Part shown: positions 18,130 through 27,056 of the stretch, one piece after another
Position numbering within the stretch: the stretch's first letter is position 1
Layout: each line of letters opens with the position of its first letter
Source: Vibrio mediterranei
GTDB lineage: Bacteria; Pseudomonadota; Gammaproteobacteria; Enterobacterales; Vibrionaceae
DNA: 64,000 nucleotides
Assembly: GCF_900088415.1 (NCBI RefSeq)
Contig: NZ_FLLQ01000005.1
Location: 186,001-250,000, forward strand
Direction of reading: 5' to 3'
Translations under genes and position numbers: made by a program
Notes under the pieces: model-generated
The model's input: only the letters and a program-made list of their open reading frames with translations
What the model was told of the DNA's origin: nothing
The model's database searches: none

Positions 18130-18642
18130 TCAATATAGCTTATGTGCGACCAAATGTTGAGCGACGCTAAGCGTCGTTAAGTGATCTACATTCAAACCTT
18201 GTGACAAACTATATCGTATCGTCGTCGAGCGGATCTTCACTTTTTCAGGGCAAGCGAGAATGGACCACCGCTCAACAATATCTTGCGCTTTATAAAACTT
18301 GCTAAAGCTGAAGAAATTGTCGGGACCAACAACAAAAGTTAGTTCAGCTTCTGGGTATCTTTTTTCTAACGCCTCCAATACAGCAAAAGTTGTCACAGAG
18401 GTTCCTGGTTCGTAAAGAGACTCTTCAATGTTGGAACGTTCAACATTGGCTTGTCCAATGTCAGAGATAAACATGTCCACTAACTGGCAACGTATGCTGT
18501 AATCGAGCATACTTTTTCCCCATGCATGAGAGATACTAGGAACTAATAGTACTTTGTCAAAATGATTCAGAGATTGAATAACACTCTTATGCCCAAAGCT
18601 AGGAGGATTAAAAGCGCTACCAAATATCGCTATTTTTGTCAT
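18130..18642 (-). CDS. NadD-like nicotinate/nicotinamide nucleotide adenylyltransferase
   Basis: This 170-residue protein has the nucleotidyltransferase motif FGSAFNPPSFGHKSVI (the xxGH signature at about residues 7-20), VVGPDNFFSF and the distal motif IRSTTIR. It would transfer AMP from ATP to nicotinate or nicotinamide mononucleotide in NAD synthesis. It is shorter than the usual 210-residue NadD and may be a paralogue. The start at MTKIAIFG (18642) fits the family; the open frame extends 68 codons further upstream into non-homologous sequence. It is divergent from nadE, which acts in the next step of the same pathway. Confidence 0.82.
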   Translation of the reverse strand: MTKIAIFGSAFNPPSFGHKSVIQSLNHFDKVLLVPSISHAWGKSMLDYSIRCQLVDMFISDIGQANVERSNIEESLYEPGTSVTTFAVLEALEKRYPEAELTFVVGPDNFFSFSKFYKAQDIVERWSILACPEKVKIRSTTIRYSLSQGLNVDHLTTLSVAQHLVAHKLY

Positions 18643-18760
18643 ATGTATCTCAATAAATCGTCTCTCTGCATAGATTGACCCTAACTGTAACTTTTTTTCA
18701 GCGATTTTCGTAGGTATCATACGAGAAAATATTTTTTGCTTGCAGGAAAAGGGATCCCAC

Positions 18761-19591
18761 ATGGAACAACTAATTCGAGACGAGATGCGCGTGCTTCCGT
18801 CTATTGACCCACGCTTTGAGATTGAACGCCGCGTTGCTTTTATCAAGTCAAAACTTCAGCAATCTGGCTGCAAATCTATCGTCCTGGGTATCAGTGGTGG
18901 TGTTGACTCAACAACTTGTGGTCGCCTTGCTCAACTTGCAGTGAATGAACTGAATGAAGAAAGTAATTCTAGCGACTATCGTTTTATCGCTGTTCGCCTA
19001 CCTTATGGTGAACAAAAAGATGAAGACGAAGCACAACTAGCCTTGTCTTTCATTGAACCAACTCATTCTGTTTCTGTGAACATCAAAGCGGGCGTTGACG
19101 GTTTGCACGCCGCTTCACATATAGCTCTAGAAGGCACAGGTCTACTACCAGAAGACAGCGCAAAGGTCGACTTTGTAAAAGGTAACGTAAAAGCTCGTGC
19201 TCGCATGGTTGCTCAGTATGAAATCGCGGGATACGTGGGAGGGTTGGTGCTAGGTACGGACCACTCGGCAGAAAACATTACTGGTTTCTACACCAAATTT
19301 GGTGACGGTGCTTGTGACCTTGCCCCATTATTTGGCCTGAGCAAACGCCAAGTTCGTGAAGTAGCAGATACCCTTGGCGCGCCAGAGCAACTCGTTAAGA
19401 AAATACCGACTGCAGATCTGGAAGAACTCGCACCACAAAAAGCGGACGAAGATGCGCTCAACCTGACTTATGATCAGATTGACGATTTCCTCGAAGGTAA
19501 GCCTGTATCTCAAGAAGTCAGTGATCGCCTCGTTGCCATTTATAAAGCAACACAACATAAACGCGAGCCAATCCCAACGATCTACGACTAA
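18761..19591 (+). CDS. nadE: Ammonia-dependent NAD synthetase NadE
   Basis: This 276-residue enzyme converts nicotinate adenine dinucleotide plus ammonia to NAD using ATP. The ATP-pyrophosphatase P-loop reads [11 protein letters not shown] (about residues 43-53). Family motifs include [47 protein letters not shown] and [10 protein letters not shown]. The start at MEQLIRDEM has AAGGGA upstream. It is divergent from the NadD-like gene across 118 bases and is followed by a strong terminator. Confidence 0.96.
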   Translation: MEQLIRDEMRVLPSIDPRFEIERRVAFIKSKLQQSGCKSIVLGISGGVDSTTCGRLAQLAVNELNEESNSSDYRFIAVRLPYGEQKDEDEAQLALSFIEPTHSVSVNIKAGVDGLHAASHIALEGTGLLPEDSAKVDFVKGNVKARARMVAQYEIAGYVGGLVLGTDHSAENITGFYTKFGDGACDLAPLFGLSKRQVREVADTLGAPEQLVKKIPTADLEELAPQKADEDALNLTYDQIDDFLEGKPVSQEVSDRLVAIYKATQHKREPIPTIYD

Positions 19592-19607
19592 GTTGATTTC
19601 CTTCATA

Positions 19608-19637
19608 GAGCCAGCAATTATTTGCTGGCTTTTTTTA
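19608..19637 (+). terminator. Intrinsic terminator after nadE
   Basis: AGCCAGCAA and TTGCTGGCT pair perfectly around a TTATT-type loop, followed by seven T residues. Confidence 0.88.
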
Positions 19638-19809
19638 ACCCTGTGATTTACCTCTCTGAAATCAGATCTTGCCATCGCTCAACTTTTAATCAGCTTAAAG
19701 ATGTGCCATTGTTATAACAGCACTAGTGATCACAAGTGCCGTTGGCGCCCAGAGTCACTTGTGCGAATGCCCAAGCGAAAACTATTGTTCACCAATAAAA
19801 GGGGTTGCT

Positions 19810-20055
19810 ATGTTAGGCGAAGATCACTCTCTTCTGAAGGAATTTCCAGAGCATCAAGACGTTATTCATGCCCTTGCGGCAAGCGATGAAGGCTTTGCAG
19901 CTGACACGAAAAACTACAACGCGCTGGATAAAGAAATTCGTGTGTTAGAACTGAACGGTTCTCCCATCGAAGATACCGAAATGCATCAACTGAAACACAA
20001 TAGAGCGGTACTAAAAGATTCGTTGCATCAACGTATAGTGAGTGCTTCAAAGTAG
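19810..20055 (+). CDS. YdcH family protein (DUF465)
   Basis: This 81-residue protein is mostly helical with the DUF465/YdcH pattern: an N-terminal LLKEFPEHQDVIHAL segment, a middle helix with DKEIRVLELNG, and a basic C-terminal helix (KHNRAVLKDSLHQRI). Such proteins are short coiled coils of unknown role. AAAAGGGG precedes the ATG at 19810, which fixes the start; the open frame reaches back to 19726 with unrelated residues. Confidence 0.82.
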   Translation: MLGEDHSLLKEFPEHQDVIHALAASDEGFAADTKNYNALDKEIRVLELNGSPIEDTEMHQLKHNRAVLKDSLHQRIVSASK

Positions 20056-20072
20056 GCAATAAATAGAAAGTC

Positions 20073-20095
20073 GGTGCCAGTTGGACACTGGCACC
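20073..20095. terminator. Hairpin between convergent ydcH-type gene and MOSC oxidoreductase gene
   Basis: GGTGCCAG and CTGGCACC form perfect 8-bp arms with a 7-base loop. No T-run follows on either strand, so it may work only as a 3-prime end stabiliser or weak terminator. Confidence 0.45.
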
Positions 20096-20117
20096 AAACA
20101 GCCTCGCAATTCTCTAT

Positions 20118-21938
20118 TTAACTGACAATATCCACATCTGTCTGTGGTACCGCACAACAAGCTAAAACCTTTCCTTCTGCAATTTCACTGTCTTGAATCG
20201 CCGGTACGTCAGGCTGATGAACTAGGCCCGACTCTACCGTAACCTTACACGCGCCACAAAACCCCGCACGGCAACTGTGAGCAACTGCAAGACCGGCTTT
20301 TTCTGCTTGCTCTAGAATCGTTTGCTGATTGTCCCCCTCAAACACCGTACCATCTAAACTAATTTGTACGGTTTTAACCACTTGTTCCGTTGCAGTAGCG
20401 ACCCCAAAAGCCTCTTGGTGGTAGTGATCTTCAGGTAGTCCTTTCTTCAACATCAAGTTCTTTGCTTTTTGCATAAAGCCGTCAGGTCCACAAACGAAGA
20501 CTTGTCTCTCAGTAAGGTCGGCAATTTGTTTTAGATGGGACAAACTAAAACGTCCTTTTAATCCCTGCCAATCCTCTGATGGTTGCGTCAGTGCCAATAT
20601 CACCGTGAGATTTTTATTTTGCTTCTCTAGGTTTTTCAACTCATTCGCAAATGGGATATCAGCGTAAGTCGAACATTGATGGTAGAACACCACATCTCGT
20701 ATATCGTTTTGGTCGGTAAGGTCGCGCAGCATCGACATCATCGGAGTTACGCCACTTCCTGCAGATAATAATAACAGCGGCTCATGTTCAGAGTTGGCAA
20801 TATGGAATGAACCGTTAGGCTTATCGGCAATCAAGGTGTCACCCACTTGAAAATGATCAAACAGCCAATTCGATACTTCTCCACCATCAACTCGTTTCAC
20901 CGATATCGCTAAGCGTCCAGGACGACTTGGACTTGATGATAAGGTATACAAGCGCTTGACCGCTTTACCATCCATATTGAGTTCTATCGGTAAATGCTGG
21001 CCTGCTTTGTAGCTTGGCATTGCACCTTTCTGAGGTTCTAACCAAAAAGTTTCAAAATTCCTCGCGACATGCTCTCGCTCGACACAAACAAATTCTTGTT
21101 TATTCGCATCCAGATCCTCGTAGTACTCTTTGTCTTTGTATTCCAGTACTTCGATAGCATCACCAGTGCGAATCATACCCTCATTCTTTGCCACAAGGTT
21201 TTGACCAAAGAACACGCCACCGCGTTCATTGGCACGGAAGCGTGAGAAGGTCGTTAGCGGTTCTTTGCTGGCTCTGAATTCCGCTTTTTCGACATCAACT
21301 GTTGTCAGAATGCAACGCTCACATGGTTTTACAGCTTCAAACTCTACATCACCGATCTTAATTCTCTTCCATGAGTCCTCGATAAATGACTCGTCCGAGT
21401 CAACCACTAAGTTGGTTCTGAATTGCTCCATACTATGTACTTCACTGCTTCGCTTATTCAATTCCGCTAGTGAACCGGAGCTAATGATAAGTAAAGGATA
21501 GCCGTCTGCAAAGCTCACATTATGACCCAGTTTTTCTCTTACCCGGTTTGATTGCTCGCCAGTGAAAAGTAGCTCAACCCTTTGATTCAATACTTCACTG
21601 AACCAATCATCCGCTTCATCTGTTGTCGTGTAAGCAGAGAAGCTGTCCGCCCATACTGTAGCGGCCGTATCCTGCATTTTAAATGTACTGTATTGCAACT
21701 TTAAAGGAGGCAGTCCAGGGTAAGTGAAGATAATACCTGTCGGTAGAAGGCTGGATGACACTTTTACCATGTTAGGGTATTTGCGTGCGGTCACCATTGA
21801 ACCATCGGCCAATGCCACCATAAAACGACGGTCAAAACAAAGCCCTTGTTTTTCAACCCATGAAGAGGAAAGAGAAATACCTCCAACTGACTTAACTGGA
21901 TAGATATTGATTTGGGAAAGCAGAGTAGATTTTGCCAC
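20118..21938 (-). CDS. MOSC domain - flavodoxin reductase - 2Fe-2S ferredoxin fusion protein
   Basis: This protein of about 606 residues combines three units. The first is a MOSC N-terminal barrel and MOSC domain (INIYPVKSVGG at the start, KPCERCILTTVD near residue 215). The second is an FNR-type FAD/NAD module (RLYTLSSSPSRPG, LLLSAGSGVTPMMSML). The third is a plant-type ferredoxin (SCRAGFCGACKVTV, with a fourth Cys in LACCAVP). MOSC proteins such as YcbX and mARC are molybdenum-cofactor reductases of N-hydroxylated compounds, so this looks like a self-sufficient version with its own electron chain. The GTG at 21938 is the likely start: AAAGGG lies upstream and homology begins there. Confidence 0.85.
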   Translation of the reverse strand: MAKSTLLSQINIYPVKSVGGISLSSSWVEKQGLCFDRRFMVALADGSMVTARKYPNMVKVSSSLLPTGIIFTYPGLPPLKLQYSTFKMQDTAATVWADSFSAYTTTDEADDWFSEVLNQRVELLFTGEQSNRVREKLGHNVSFADGYPLLIISSGSLAELNKRSSEVHSMEQFRTNLVVDSDESFIEDSWKRIKIGDVEFEAVKPCERCILTTVDVEKAEFRASKEPLTTFSRFRANERGGVFFGQNLVAKNEGMIRTGDAIEVLEYKDKEYYEDLDANKQEFVCVEREHVARNFETFWLEPQKGAMPSYKAGQHLPIELNMDGKAVKRLYTLSSSPSRPGRLAISVKRVDGGEVSNWLFDHFQVGDTLIADKPNGSFHIANSEHEPLLLLSAGSGVTPMMSMLRDLTDQNDIRDVVFYHQCSTYADIPFANELKNLEKQNKNLTVILALTQPSEDWQGLKGRFSLSHLKQIADLTERQVFVCGPDGFMQKAKNLMLKKGLPEDHYHQEAFGVATATEQVVKTVQISLDGTVFEGDNQQTILEQAEKAGLAVAHSCRAGFCGACKVTVESGLVHQPDVPAIQDSEIAEGKVLACCAVPQTDVDIVS

Positions 21939-22135
21939 GACTGAGCCCTTTTTGTTGTTATGTCCATTTGCAGAGCACAATGTTAACGCCTTTTTGCACA
22001 TTGTCCCAGAAACATAGTGAAATCTAAGTCGTTTTCCTCTATCATCCTGTCGCCTAAACGTAAGCGATTGCATTCACATTTTTCGCGGCCGTTTAGGCTC
22101 CGTTTCAAGAAGAATCTAACTTGGTGGGAGCCCAA

Positions 22136-23161
22136 ATGACTACATTGACTATTACTCGTCCTGACGACTGGCACGTTCACCTTCGCGATGGCGAAGTACT
22201 AAAAGATACCGTTCGTGACATCAGTCGCTACAACGGCCGCGCATTGATCATGCCTAACACTATCCCACCTGTCACTGACACTGAAATGGCACTTGCGTAT
22301 AAAGCGCGCATCATGGCCGAAAAACCATCTGAGCAGTTTGAGCCTCTAATGGCGCTGTACCTAACCGACAACACCTCTCAAGAAGAAATTCGTAAAGCCA
22401 AAGCGGCTGGTGTGGTAGCAGCAAAACTGTACCCAGCTGGTGCAACAACGAACTCAGATTCTGGCGTAACTTCAGCAAAGAACATCTACTCTGTTTTAGA
22501 GACAATGGAAGAAGTTGGAATGCTACTTTTGGTTCACGGTGAAGTGACTACTCACGACGTTGACATCTTCGACCGTGAAAAAGAGTTCCTCGATACGGTA
22601 CTGGCTCCAATCGTTAACGACTTCCCTAACCTTAAGATTGTTCTTGAACATATTACGACAGCCGATGCAGCTCAGTTTGTTAAAAATGCCAACGACAACG
22701 TAGCAGCAACAATTACCGCACACCACTTGATGTATAACCGCAACCATATGCTCGTTGGTGGTATCAAGCCACACTTCTACTGCCTACCAATTCTAAAACG
22801 CGGTACGCATCAACAAGCATTAGTAGAAGCGGCAACTAGCGGAAGTAAGAAGTTCTTCTTAGGTACTGACTCTGCACCACACGCTAAAGGCAAAAAAGAA
22901 GCCGCTTGTGGCTGTGCTGGCTCATACACTGCTCACGCAGCAGTAGAGTTATACGCAGAAGTATTCGAGCAAGAAGGCAAGCTAGAGAATTTAGAGGCAT
23001 TCGCAAGCCACAACGGCCCAGACTTCTATGGACTACCACGTAACACAGATACTATCACGCTAGAGAAATCTGAATGGAACGTGCCAGAAACCATGCCATT
23101 CGGTAATGACATTGTTGTACCTATCCGTGGCGGAGAAACGGTCAACTGGCAAGTGAAGTAA
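22136..23161 (+). CDS. pyrC: Dihydroorotase PyrC
   Basis: This 341-residue enzyme catalyses the third step of pyrimidine synthesis. The zinc-site motif [11 protein letters not shown] is at residues 9-19, and the lysine that is carboxylated in this family is in [13 protein letters not shown]. Further metal ligands lie in VHGEV, LEHIT and the aspartate of LGTDSAPH. The start at 22136 is preceded by GGTGGGAG. Length and motifs match class II (E. coli-type) PyrC. It is divergent from the MOSC fusion gene. Confidence 0.97.
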   Translation: MTTLTITRPDDWHVHLRDGEVLKDTVRDISRYNGRALIMPNTIPPVTDTEMALAYKARIMAEKPSEQFEPLMALYLTDNTSQEEIRKAKAAGVVAAKLYPAGATTNSDSGVTSAKNIYSVLETMEEVGMLLLVHGEVTTHDVDIFDREKEFLDTVLAPIVNDFPNLKIVLEHITTADAAQFVKNANDNVAATITAHHLMYNRNHMLVGGIKPHFYCLPILKRGTHQQALVEAATSGSKKFFLGTDSAPHAKGKKEAACGCAGSYTAHAAVELYAEVFEQEGKLENLEAFASHNGPDFYGLPRNTDTITLEKSEWNVPETMPFGNDIVVPIRGGETVNWQVK

Positions 23162-23184
23162 TTTTTACTGATGTACTTATCGTC

Positions 23185-23217
23185 AAGGCTCCCATTCTCA
23201 ATGGGAGCCTTTTTTAT
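23185..23217 (+). terminator. Intrinsic terminator after pyrC
   Basis: AAGGCTCCCAT pairs with ATGGGAGCCTT around TCTCA-type loop bases, followed by a T-run. It is a textbook rho-independent terminator. Confidence 0.92.
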
Positions 23218-23230
23218 TGATTAGGGAACG

Positions 23231-23509
23231 TTACTGAATCGGCAGCGACGTCATCCCAAAATGAATCGCAACTGGCAAAATTAAAGCTTGAATGAACAAG
23301 ATAAAACTAATATTGCGGCTTTTTACTCGCACCAAAATTGGTGACAGTGCAAACAGCAGCAAACAGATTGCCGTTAGGGTGGAGTTATCCAAATAGAGCC
23401 ACAACACTAAATATCCACTTAACAAAGCGAGCGCTATGTTGGAGAATGCAAGCTTGCGAGCTAAGGCGAGAATAAACATCACGCCAATAATTAAAAAGAG
23501 TGTCGTCAT
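23231..23509 (-). CDS. Small polytopic membrane protein, 92 residues
   Basis: The protein is almost wholly hydrophobic with about four short helices (LFLIIGVMFILALA, ALALLSGYLVLWLYL, AICLLLFALSPILV, SFILFIQALILPVAI). No family was recognised. It faces away from the DUF1289 gene across a 78-base region that contains a Fur-box-like palindrome, so iron-responsive expression is plausible. Confidence 0.65.
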   Translation of the reverse strand: MTTLFLIIGVMFILALARKLAFSNIALALLSGYLVLWLYLDNSTLTAICLLLFALSPILVRVKSRNISFILFIQALILPVAIHFGMTSLPIQ

Positions 23510-23522
23510 TTATTTTTGCAAA

Positions 23523-23537
23523 TGATAATTATTACCA
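23523..23537. promoter_or_regulatory. Fur-box-like palindrome in a divergent promoter region
   Basis: TGATAATTATTACCA matches the 7-1-7 Fur core TGATAAT-N-ATTATCA at all but one of fourteen informative positions. It lies 14 bases upstream of the start of the leftward membrane protein gene and about 50 bases upstream of the rightward DUF1289 gene, so Fur could repress both. No other Fur-like site was noticed in the window. Confidence 0.65.
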
Positions 23538-23587
23538 TTTAATTCTAACGCTCTAGAACAAACTGTGCAACCTATTGATTTAAATCT

Positions 23588-23914
23588 ATGACTAAAACTA
23601 TTGCTATCGCCACTCCCTGTAAAGCCGCCTGTAAAAACGAAGGTGGCATTTGTTCTGGTTGCTTTCGTACCATGGACGAGTTGTCTGCATGGCGTTTAAT
23701 GGAAGAAGAAGAACGCGATGACAAAATGGAGCAGTTAGCAGGTTCTGCAACCACACACGTTTGCCCCAAATGTGGAGAAGCCGCCTATTGTGACATCTCT
23801 GCGGGCCACGATACCTGTTGGTGTTTTGAACTGGACAAGCGCGATACGTCTTCTATCGAAAAATCCGATCTGTGTTTGTGCCGAAAATGCCTCTCAACCC
23901 TACCTATTGAATAA
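23588..23914 (+). CDS. DUF1289 plus cysteine-rich CWC domain protein
   Basis: This 108-residue protein has fourteen or so cysteines in two zinc-ribbon-like units. The first is an N-terminal DUF1289 pattern (CKAACKNEGGICSGCFRTMDE, residues 11-31 as landmarks). The second is a C-terminal CWC-type domain (CPKCGEAAYCD, then CWCFEL, then CLCRKCL). Both units are thought to bind metal, but function is unknown. A Fur-like box upstream ties it to iron supply. No Shine-Dalgarno sequence is obvious. Confidence 0.75.
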   Translation: MTKTIAIATPCKAACKNEGGICSGCFRTMDELSAWRLMEEEERDDKMEQLAGSATTHVCPKCGEAAYCDISAGHDTCWCFELDKRDTSSIEKSDLCLCRKCLSTLPIE

Positions 23915-24010
23915 ACCCCCAAACGGGGTACTCAACTTCGCACCGTTGACGTTGCATTATTGTTAATTCCAAAATAGAGTAAATGCACAAACTTAATAAG
24001 GGATAACAAT

Positions 24011-24439
24011 ATGGAATCGTTACTTAAGGACTACTCTGTCGTTACAGAGATCCCTGTCGCTTGGGGCGAAATGGATGCACTTAATCACGTCAATAACGCA
24101 GTGTATTTTCGATACTTTGAAACCGCGCGACTCGACTACTTCAGTCACATTAATCTAATGGAAGACATGGCAGTCACGAATATAGGCCCAGTACTTGGGG
24201 AAACCTATTGCCGCTATAAACTGCCTGTCACCTACCCCGATACATTACTTGTCGGCTCTCGAATTACTGAGGTACAAGAAGACCGCTTTAAGATGGAATA
24301 TCAAGTGGTCAGCAAGAAGCTTGGCAAAGTCACCACGACGGGGACAGCCACGATCGTCATGTTTGATTTCACCACCAATCAAAAAGCCCTGATTTCTGAC
24401 AAACTCATGTCAGCGATTGAACAAGCAAACCGCGATTAA
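24011..24439 (+). CDS. 4-hydroxybenzoyl-CoA thioesterase family (YbgC-like) acyl-CoA thioesterase
   Basis: This 142-residue single hot-dog domain carries the signature VAWGEMDALNHVNNAVYFR (about residues 16-34), with the catalytic Asp in GEMDALNHVN, and a long central helix. It would hydrolyse short acyl-CoA thioesters in the cytoplasm. Length is typical. It stands alone, with AAGGGATAA upstream of the ATG. Confidence 0.85.
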   Translation: MESLLKDYSVVTEIPVAWGEMDALNHVNNAVYFRYFETARLDYFSHINLMEDMAVTNIGPVLGETYCRYKLPVTYPDTLLVGSRITEVQEDRFKMEYQVVSKKLGKVTTTGTATIVMFDFTTNQKALISDKLMSAIEQANRD

Positions 24440-24576
24440 ACGCGATCAAACGAACCGTTTGGACCGCTAGTTCAGTGGTCCGAAAATGATTTGTCACAAT
24501 CTTCACACCATGCTCGTTGCACGTTAAACCTTGCAAAGCTATCCTTGCAGCACAAACAATATCGAGAATGGAAACC

Positions 24577-25500
24577 ATGAAAAATCAGTTTCACTACCCT
24601 ATCGGTACCCCAGGACAGAAATGGACTGAGGAAAACGTTATCCAATGGCGCGAATCGACTACTGTTAAGCGTCTGTACAGCGAAGATGTACTCCCAAAGA
24701 TCGCAGCGTTAAAAGATACCTTCAATATTGAGCAATATGGTGCGCTTTCATATGATGTTGATCGATTCCCACTCTTCGTATTAAAAACCAAATCTTGGGA
24801 TTCACAGAAGCCAACGGTTCTTGTTACTGGTGGTGTTCATGGTTATGAGACTTCTGGCGTCCACGGTGCGCTTCAGTTCGCCAGAGAAAACGCCTCTCAC
24901 TACGAGTCTCTGTTCAACATTGTTATCGCACCATGTGTCAGTCCTTGGGGTTATGAAACGATCAATCGTTGGAACCCGAATGCTGTCGACCCTAATCGCT
25001 CTTTCTATACAGATTCACCAGCAGAAGAGTCTGCGAACCTCATGGCGATGGTTGCATCGTTAGATACCACTGTTTGGGCACATATCGATTTACATGAAAC
25101 AACGGATACAGATGAAAGCGAGTTTCGACCTGCACTAGCGGCACGCGATGGTCTCGACTACATCGAGGACAATGTTCCTGACGGTTTCTATCTTGTCGGC
25201 AATACCGAGAATCCCGCAGATGAATTTCAAGCGACGATTATCCAACATGTAGAAAAAGTGACTCATATTGCCCCGCCAGACCAAAATGGCAATATTATCG
25301 GTTCTAAAGTCGTTCAGAATGGCGTCATCAATTACCCACTGAAAAAGCTCAGCCTTTGCACCGGCATGACGGATTGTGAGTACTCAACCACAACTGAAGT
25401 TTATCCAGACAGTCCAAAAGTCACCTCACAAGAGTGTAACGATGCTCAAGTGGCGTCTGTCATTGGGGCTTTGGAATATTTAAAGGCGCATATGTCGTAA
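24577..25500 (+). CDS. M14-family zinc carboxypeptidase-like protein
   Basis: This protein of about 307 residues has the M14 zinc motif HGYET within TGGVHGYETSGVHGA. It also has NRWNPNAVDPNRSF (substrate-binding Asn-Pro-Asn-Arg type motif), the third zinc ligand in HIDLHETTDTDES, and a late TTTEVYPD that may supply the general base Glu. No signal peptide was seen, so it is cytoplasmic, like the succinylglutamate desuccinylase or gamma-D-Glu-type branch. The start could be 24568 or 24577. The actual substrate is unknown. Confidence 0.78.
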   Translation: MKNQFHYPIGTPGQKWTEENVIQWRESTTVKRLYSEDVLPKIAALKDTFNIEQYGALSYDVDRFPLFVLKTKSWDSQKPTVLVTGGVHGYETSGVHGALQFARENASHYESLFNIVIAPCVSPWGYETINRWNPNAVDPNRSFYTDSPAEESANLMAMVASLDTTVWAHIDLHETTDTDESEFRPALAARDGLDYIEDNVPDGFYLVGNTENPADEFQATIIQHVEKVTHIAPPDQNGNIIGSKVVQNGVINYPLKKLSLCTGMTDCEYSTTTEVYPDSPKVTSQECNDAQVASVIGALEYLKAHMS

Positions 25501-25527
25501 TCTTCACTCGTGACTTTATACTCTATG

Positions 25528-25550
25528 ACCCAAGCCATGGCTTGGGTTTT
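25528..25550 (+). terminator. Intrinsic terminator after the M14 peptidase gene
   Basis: CCCAAGC and GCTTGGG form a perfect stem around CATG, followed by TTTTC. The short loop is unusual but the stem is strong. Confidence 0.72.
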
Positions 25551-25705
25551 CTATATTTGCACCAATAACCACCAAATTTACAAAACCATTGTTAAAAAGC
25601 CGCCAAAATAACCACTTAGTGTTTTCTATCTCCTAAAATAACGTTAGGCTATTTATCGTTACACCATAATAAGAATGAAAAATCTCACAAGGAAGTCTAA
25701 CTCGT

Positions 25706-27019
25706 ATGACATATCGCCGTATTATAAGTGTCATCGCTGCTATATCGTGCTCACTCACTGCAGTGGTGGCGCAAGGAGCGACACCAACTAACGTCAAGTC
25801 GCGTATTGACCGACAGGAAACGCCAGACAGAATTAGAGAATCCATGGTACTACCTTACCTGTTTAGTACAGAAACCATGGGGCTTAATGTCGGTGTTGGC
25901 GGCATGATAAAAGGTATCTACCAAGACCAGATGACCATAGGTGGCACTGTCTTTGGAGGTGAAACCAGTTATGCACTAGCTGGAGGTGTTTGGAACTACA
26001 TGATTCCAGGAACCGAACGCGTGTTCTTGAGTGCATACGGCATGTTTGGGTATTACCCAAAACAACGTGCTTATACTTCAGGTAATGCCTATTACACCCC
26101 ACCTCGTCCCGGTAGCAATGGCTCATCTAATCTAGATTATTTGGAAGCGGATGGCGCATCTAACTGGTTTGATATCAAGATGGAGTATGTACTTCCTATT
26201 GGTGTAACCAGAGACAAAGGACTCGTTGACTATCAGATCCGCAACGGTTTGTTAGTCTCAGAGCCTTCCGGAGGTAAAGAGTGGAATCCGTTGACCAGCG
26301 GCTCAACTATCTTTGTAGCTCGCCAATTTAATCGATACCAATCTTTTGAGTTTCAACAAGGGGACGTCGACGGCGCGATTCATGCGATGGAGTTTGGCAT
26401 ACTCTACGATAATACCGACTTTGCCCCCAACCCTTCCTACGGTAGCCGACAATACATCGCAACTTCTCACGATTGGGGCTGGTTTGAGTCTAAAAAGCAG
26501 TGGTCGTTCAACGAACTTGATATGAGCAAATACTTTTCGCTCGGCAAGTCGGATTGGGCATCACAACGAATTATCGCGATGAACTTCTGGACCGGTTATT
26601 CACCTACTTGGGAAGTGACGGATAACCCTAATGGCACTCAGTCTGTAAACGGAAATGCACCTTATAATGAGGGGGCAACTTTAGGTGGCTTTACTCGTAT
26701 GCGTGGTTACGACAATAACAGATTCCACGACAAAGCCGTGATTTATGGCTCTGCAGAATATCGTTATACGTTGGCCTATAACCCTATTAAAGATATCTCT
26801 TGGTTGAATTTCTTGAGAGTAGACTGGATCCAACTTGTAGGCTTTGTTGAGGTAGGTCGCGTAGGTTCTGCCTACACGGCGAACGAACTTCTTACCGATC
26901 TCAAGTACGATGGCGGCGCATCAGTTCGTGCATTGATGGCCGGATTGGTCGTTCGTGCCGATTTAGCTAAGTCTCCAGAAAGCACTAACTTCTGGATTAT
27001 GGTTGATCATCCATTCTAA
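25706..27019 (+). CDS. Omp85-type (BamA/TamA C-terminal) outer-membrane barrel without POTRA domains
   Basis: This 437-residue protein has a signal peptide (about residues 1-24, cleavage after QGA). The rest is almost entirely barrel-like. It contains GGFTRMRGYDNNRFHDKAV, the (V/M)RG(Y/F) motif that marks strand 12-13 loop L6 in Omp85 proteins, followed by GSAEYRYTL, and ends WIMVDHPF with terminal Phe. No POTRA repeats precede the barrel, so it is unlikely to be the essential BamA. It may be a stand-alone transport or phospholipase-associated barrel. Confidence 0.78.
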   Translation: MTYRRIISVIAAISCSLTAVVAQGATPTNVKSRIDRQETPDRIRESMVLPYLFSTETMGLNVGVGGMIKGIYQDQMTIGGTVFGGETSYALAGGVWNYMIPGTERVFLSAYGMFGYYPKQRAYTSGNAYYTPPRPGSNGSSNLDYLEADGASNWFDIKMEYVLPIGVTRDKGLVDYQIRNGLLVSEPSGGKEWNPLTSGSTIFVARQFNRYQSFEFQQGDVDGAIHAMEFGILYDNTDFAPNPSYGSRQYIATSHDWGWFESKKQWSFNELDMSKYFSLGKSDWASQRIIAMNFWTGYSPTWEVTDNPNGTQSVNGNAPYNEGATLGGFTRMRGYDNNRFHDKAVIYGSAEYRYTLAYNPIKDISWLNFLRVDWIQLVGFVEVGRVGSAYTANELLTDLKYDGGASVRALMAGLVVRADLAKSPESTNFWIMVDHPF

Positions 27020-27030
27020 ATTTTCGTTCC

Positions 27031-27056
27031 GATAGCCAACACTATAGTTGGCTATC
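27031..27056. terminator. Hairpin between convergent Omp85-type and LysR genes
   Basis: GATAGCCAAC and GTTGGCTATC form perfect 10-bp arms around ACTATA. The right arm lies inside the end of the LysR gene. Without a T-run it is a weak candidate terminator, but its position after two convergent genes fits that role. Confidence 0.5.

Noticed and set aside
18643..18846. N-terminal extension of the NadD-like protein by 68 residues
   Set aside because: The extension is Arg/Ser-rich, antisense to nadE, and homology to adenylyltransferases starts exactly at MTKIAIFG.
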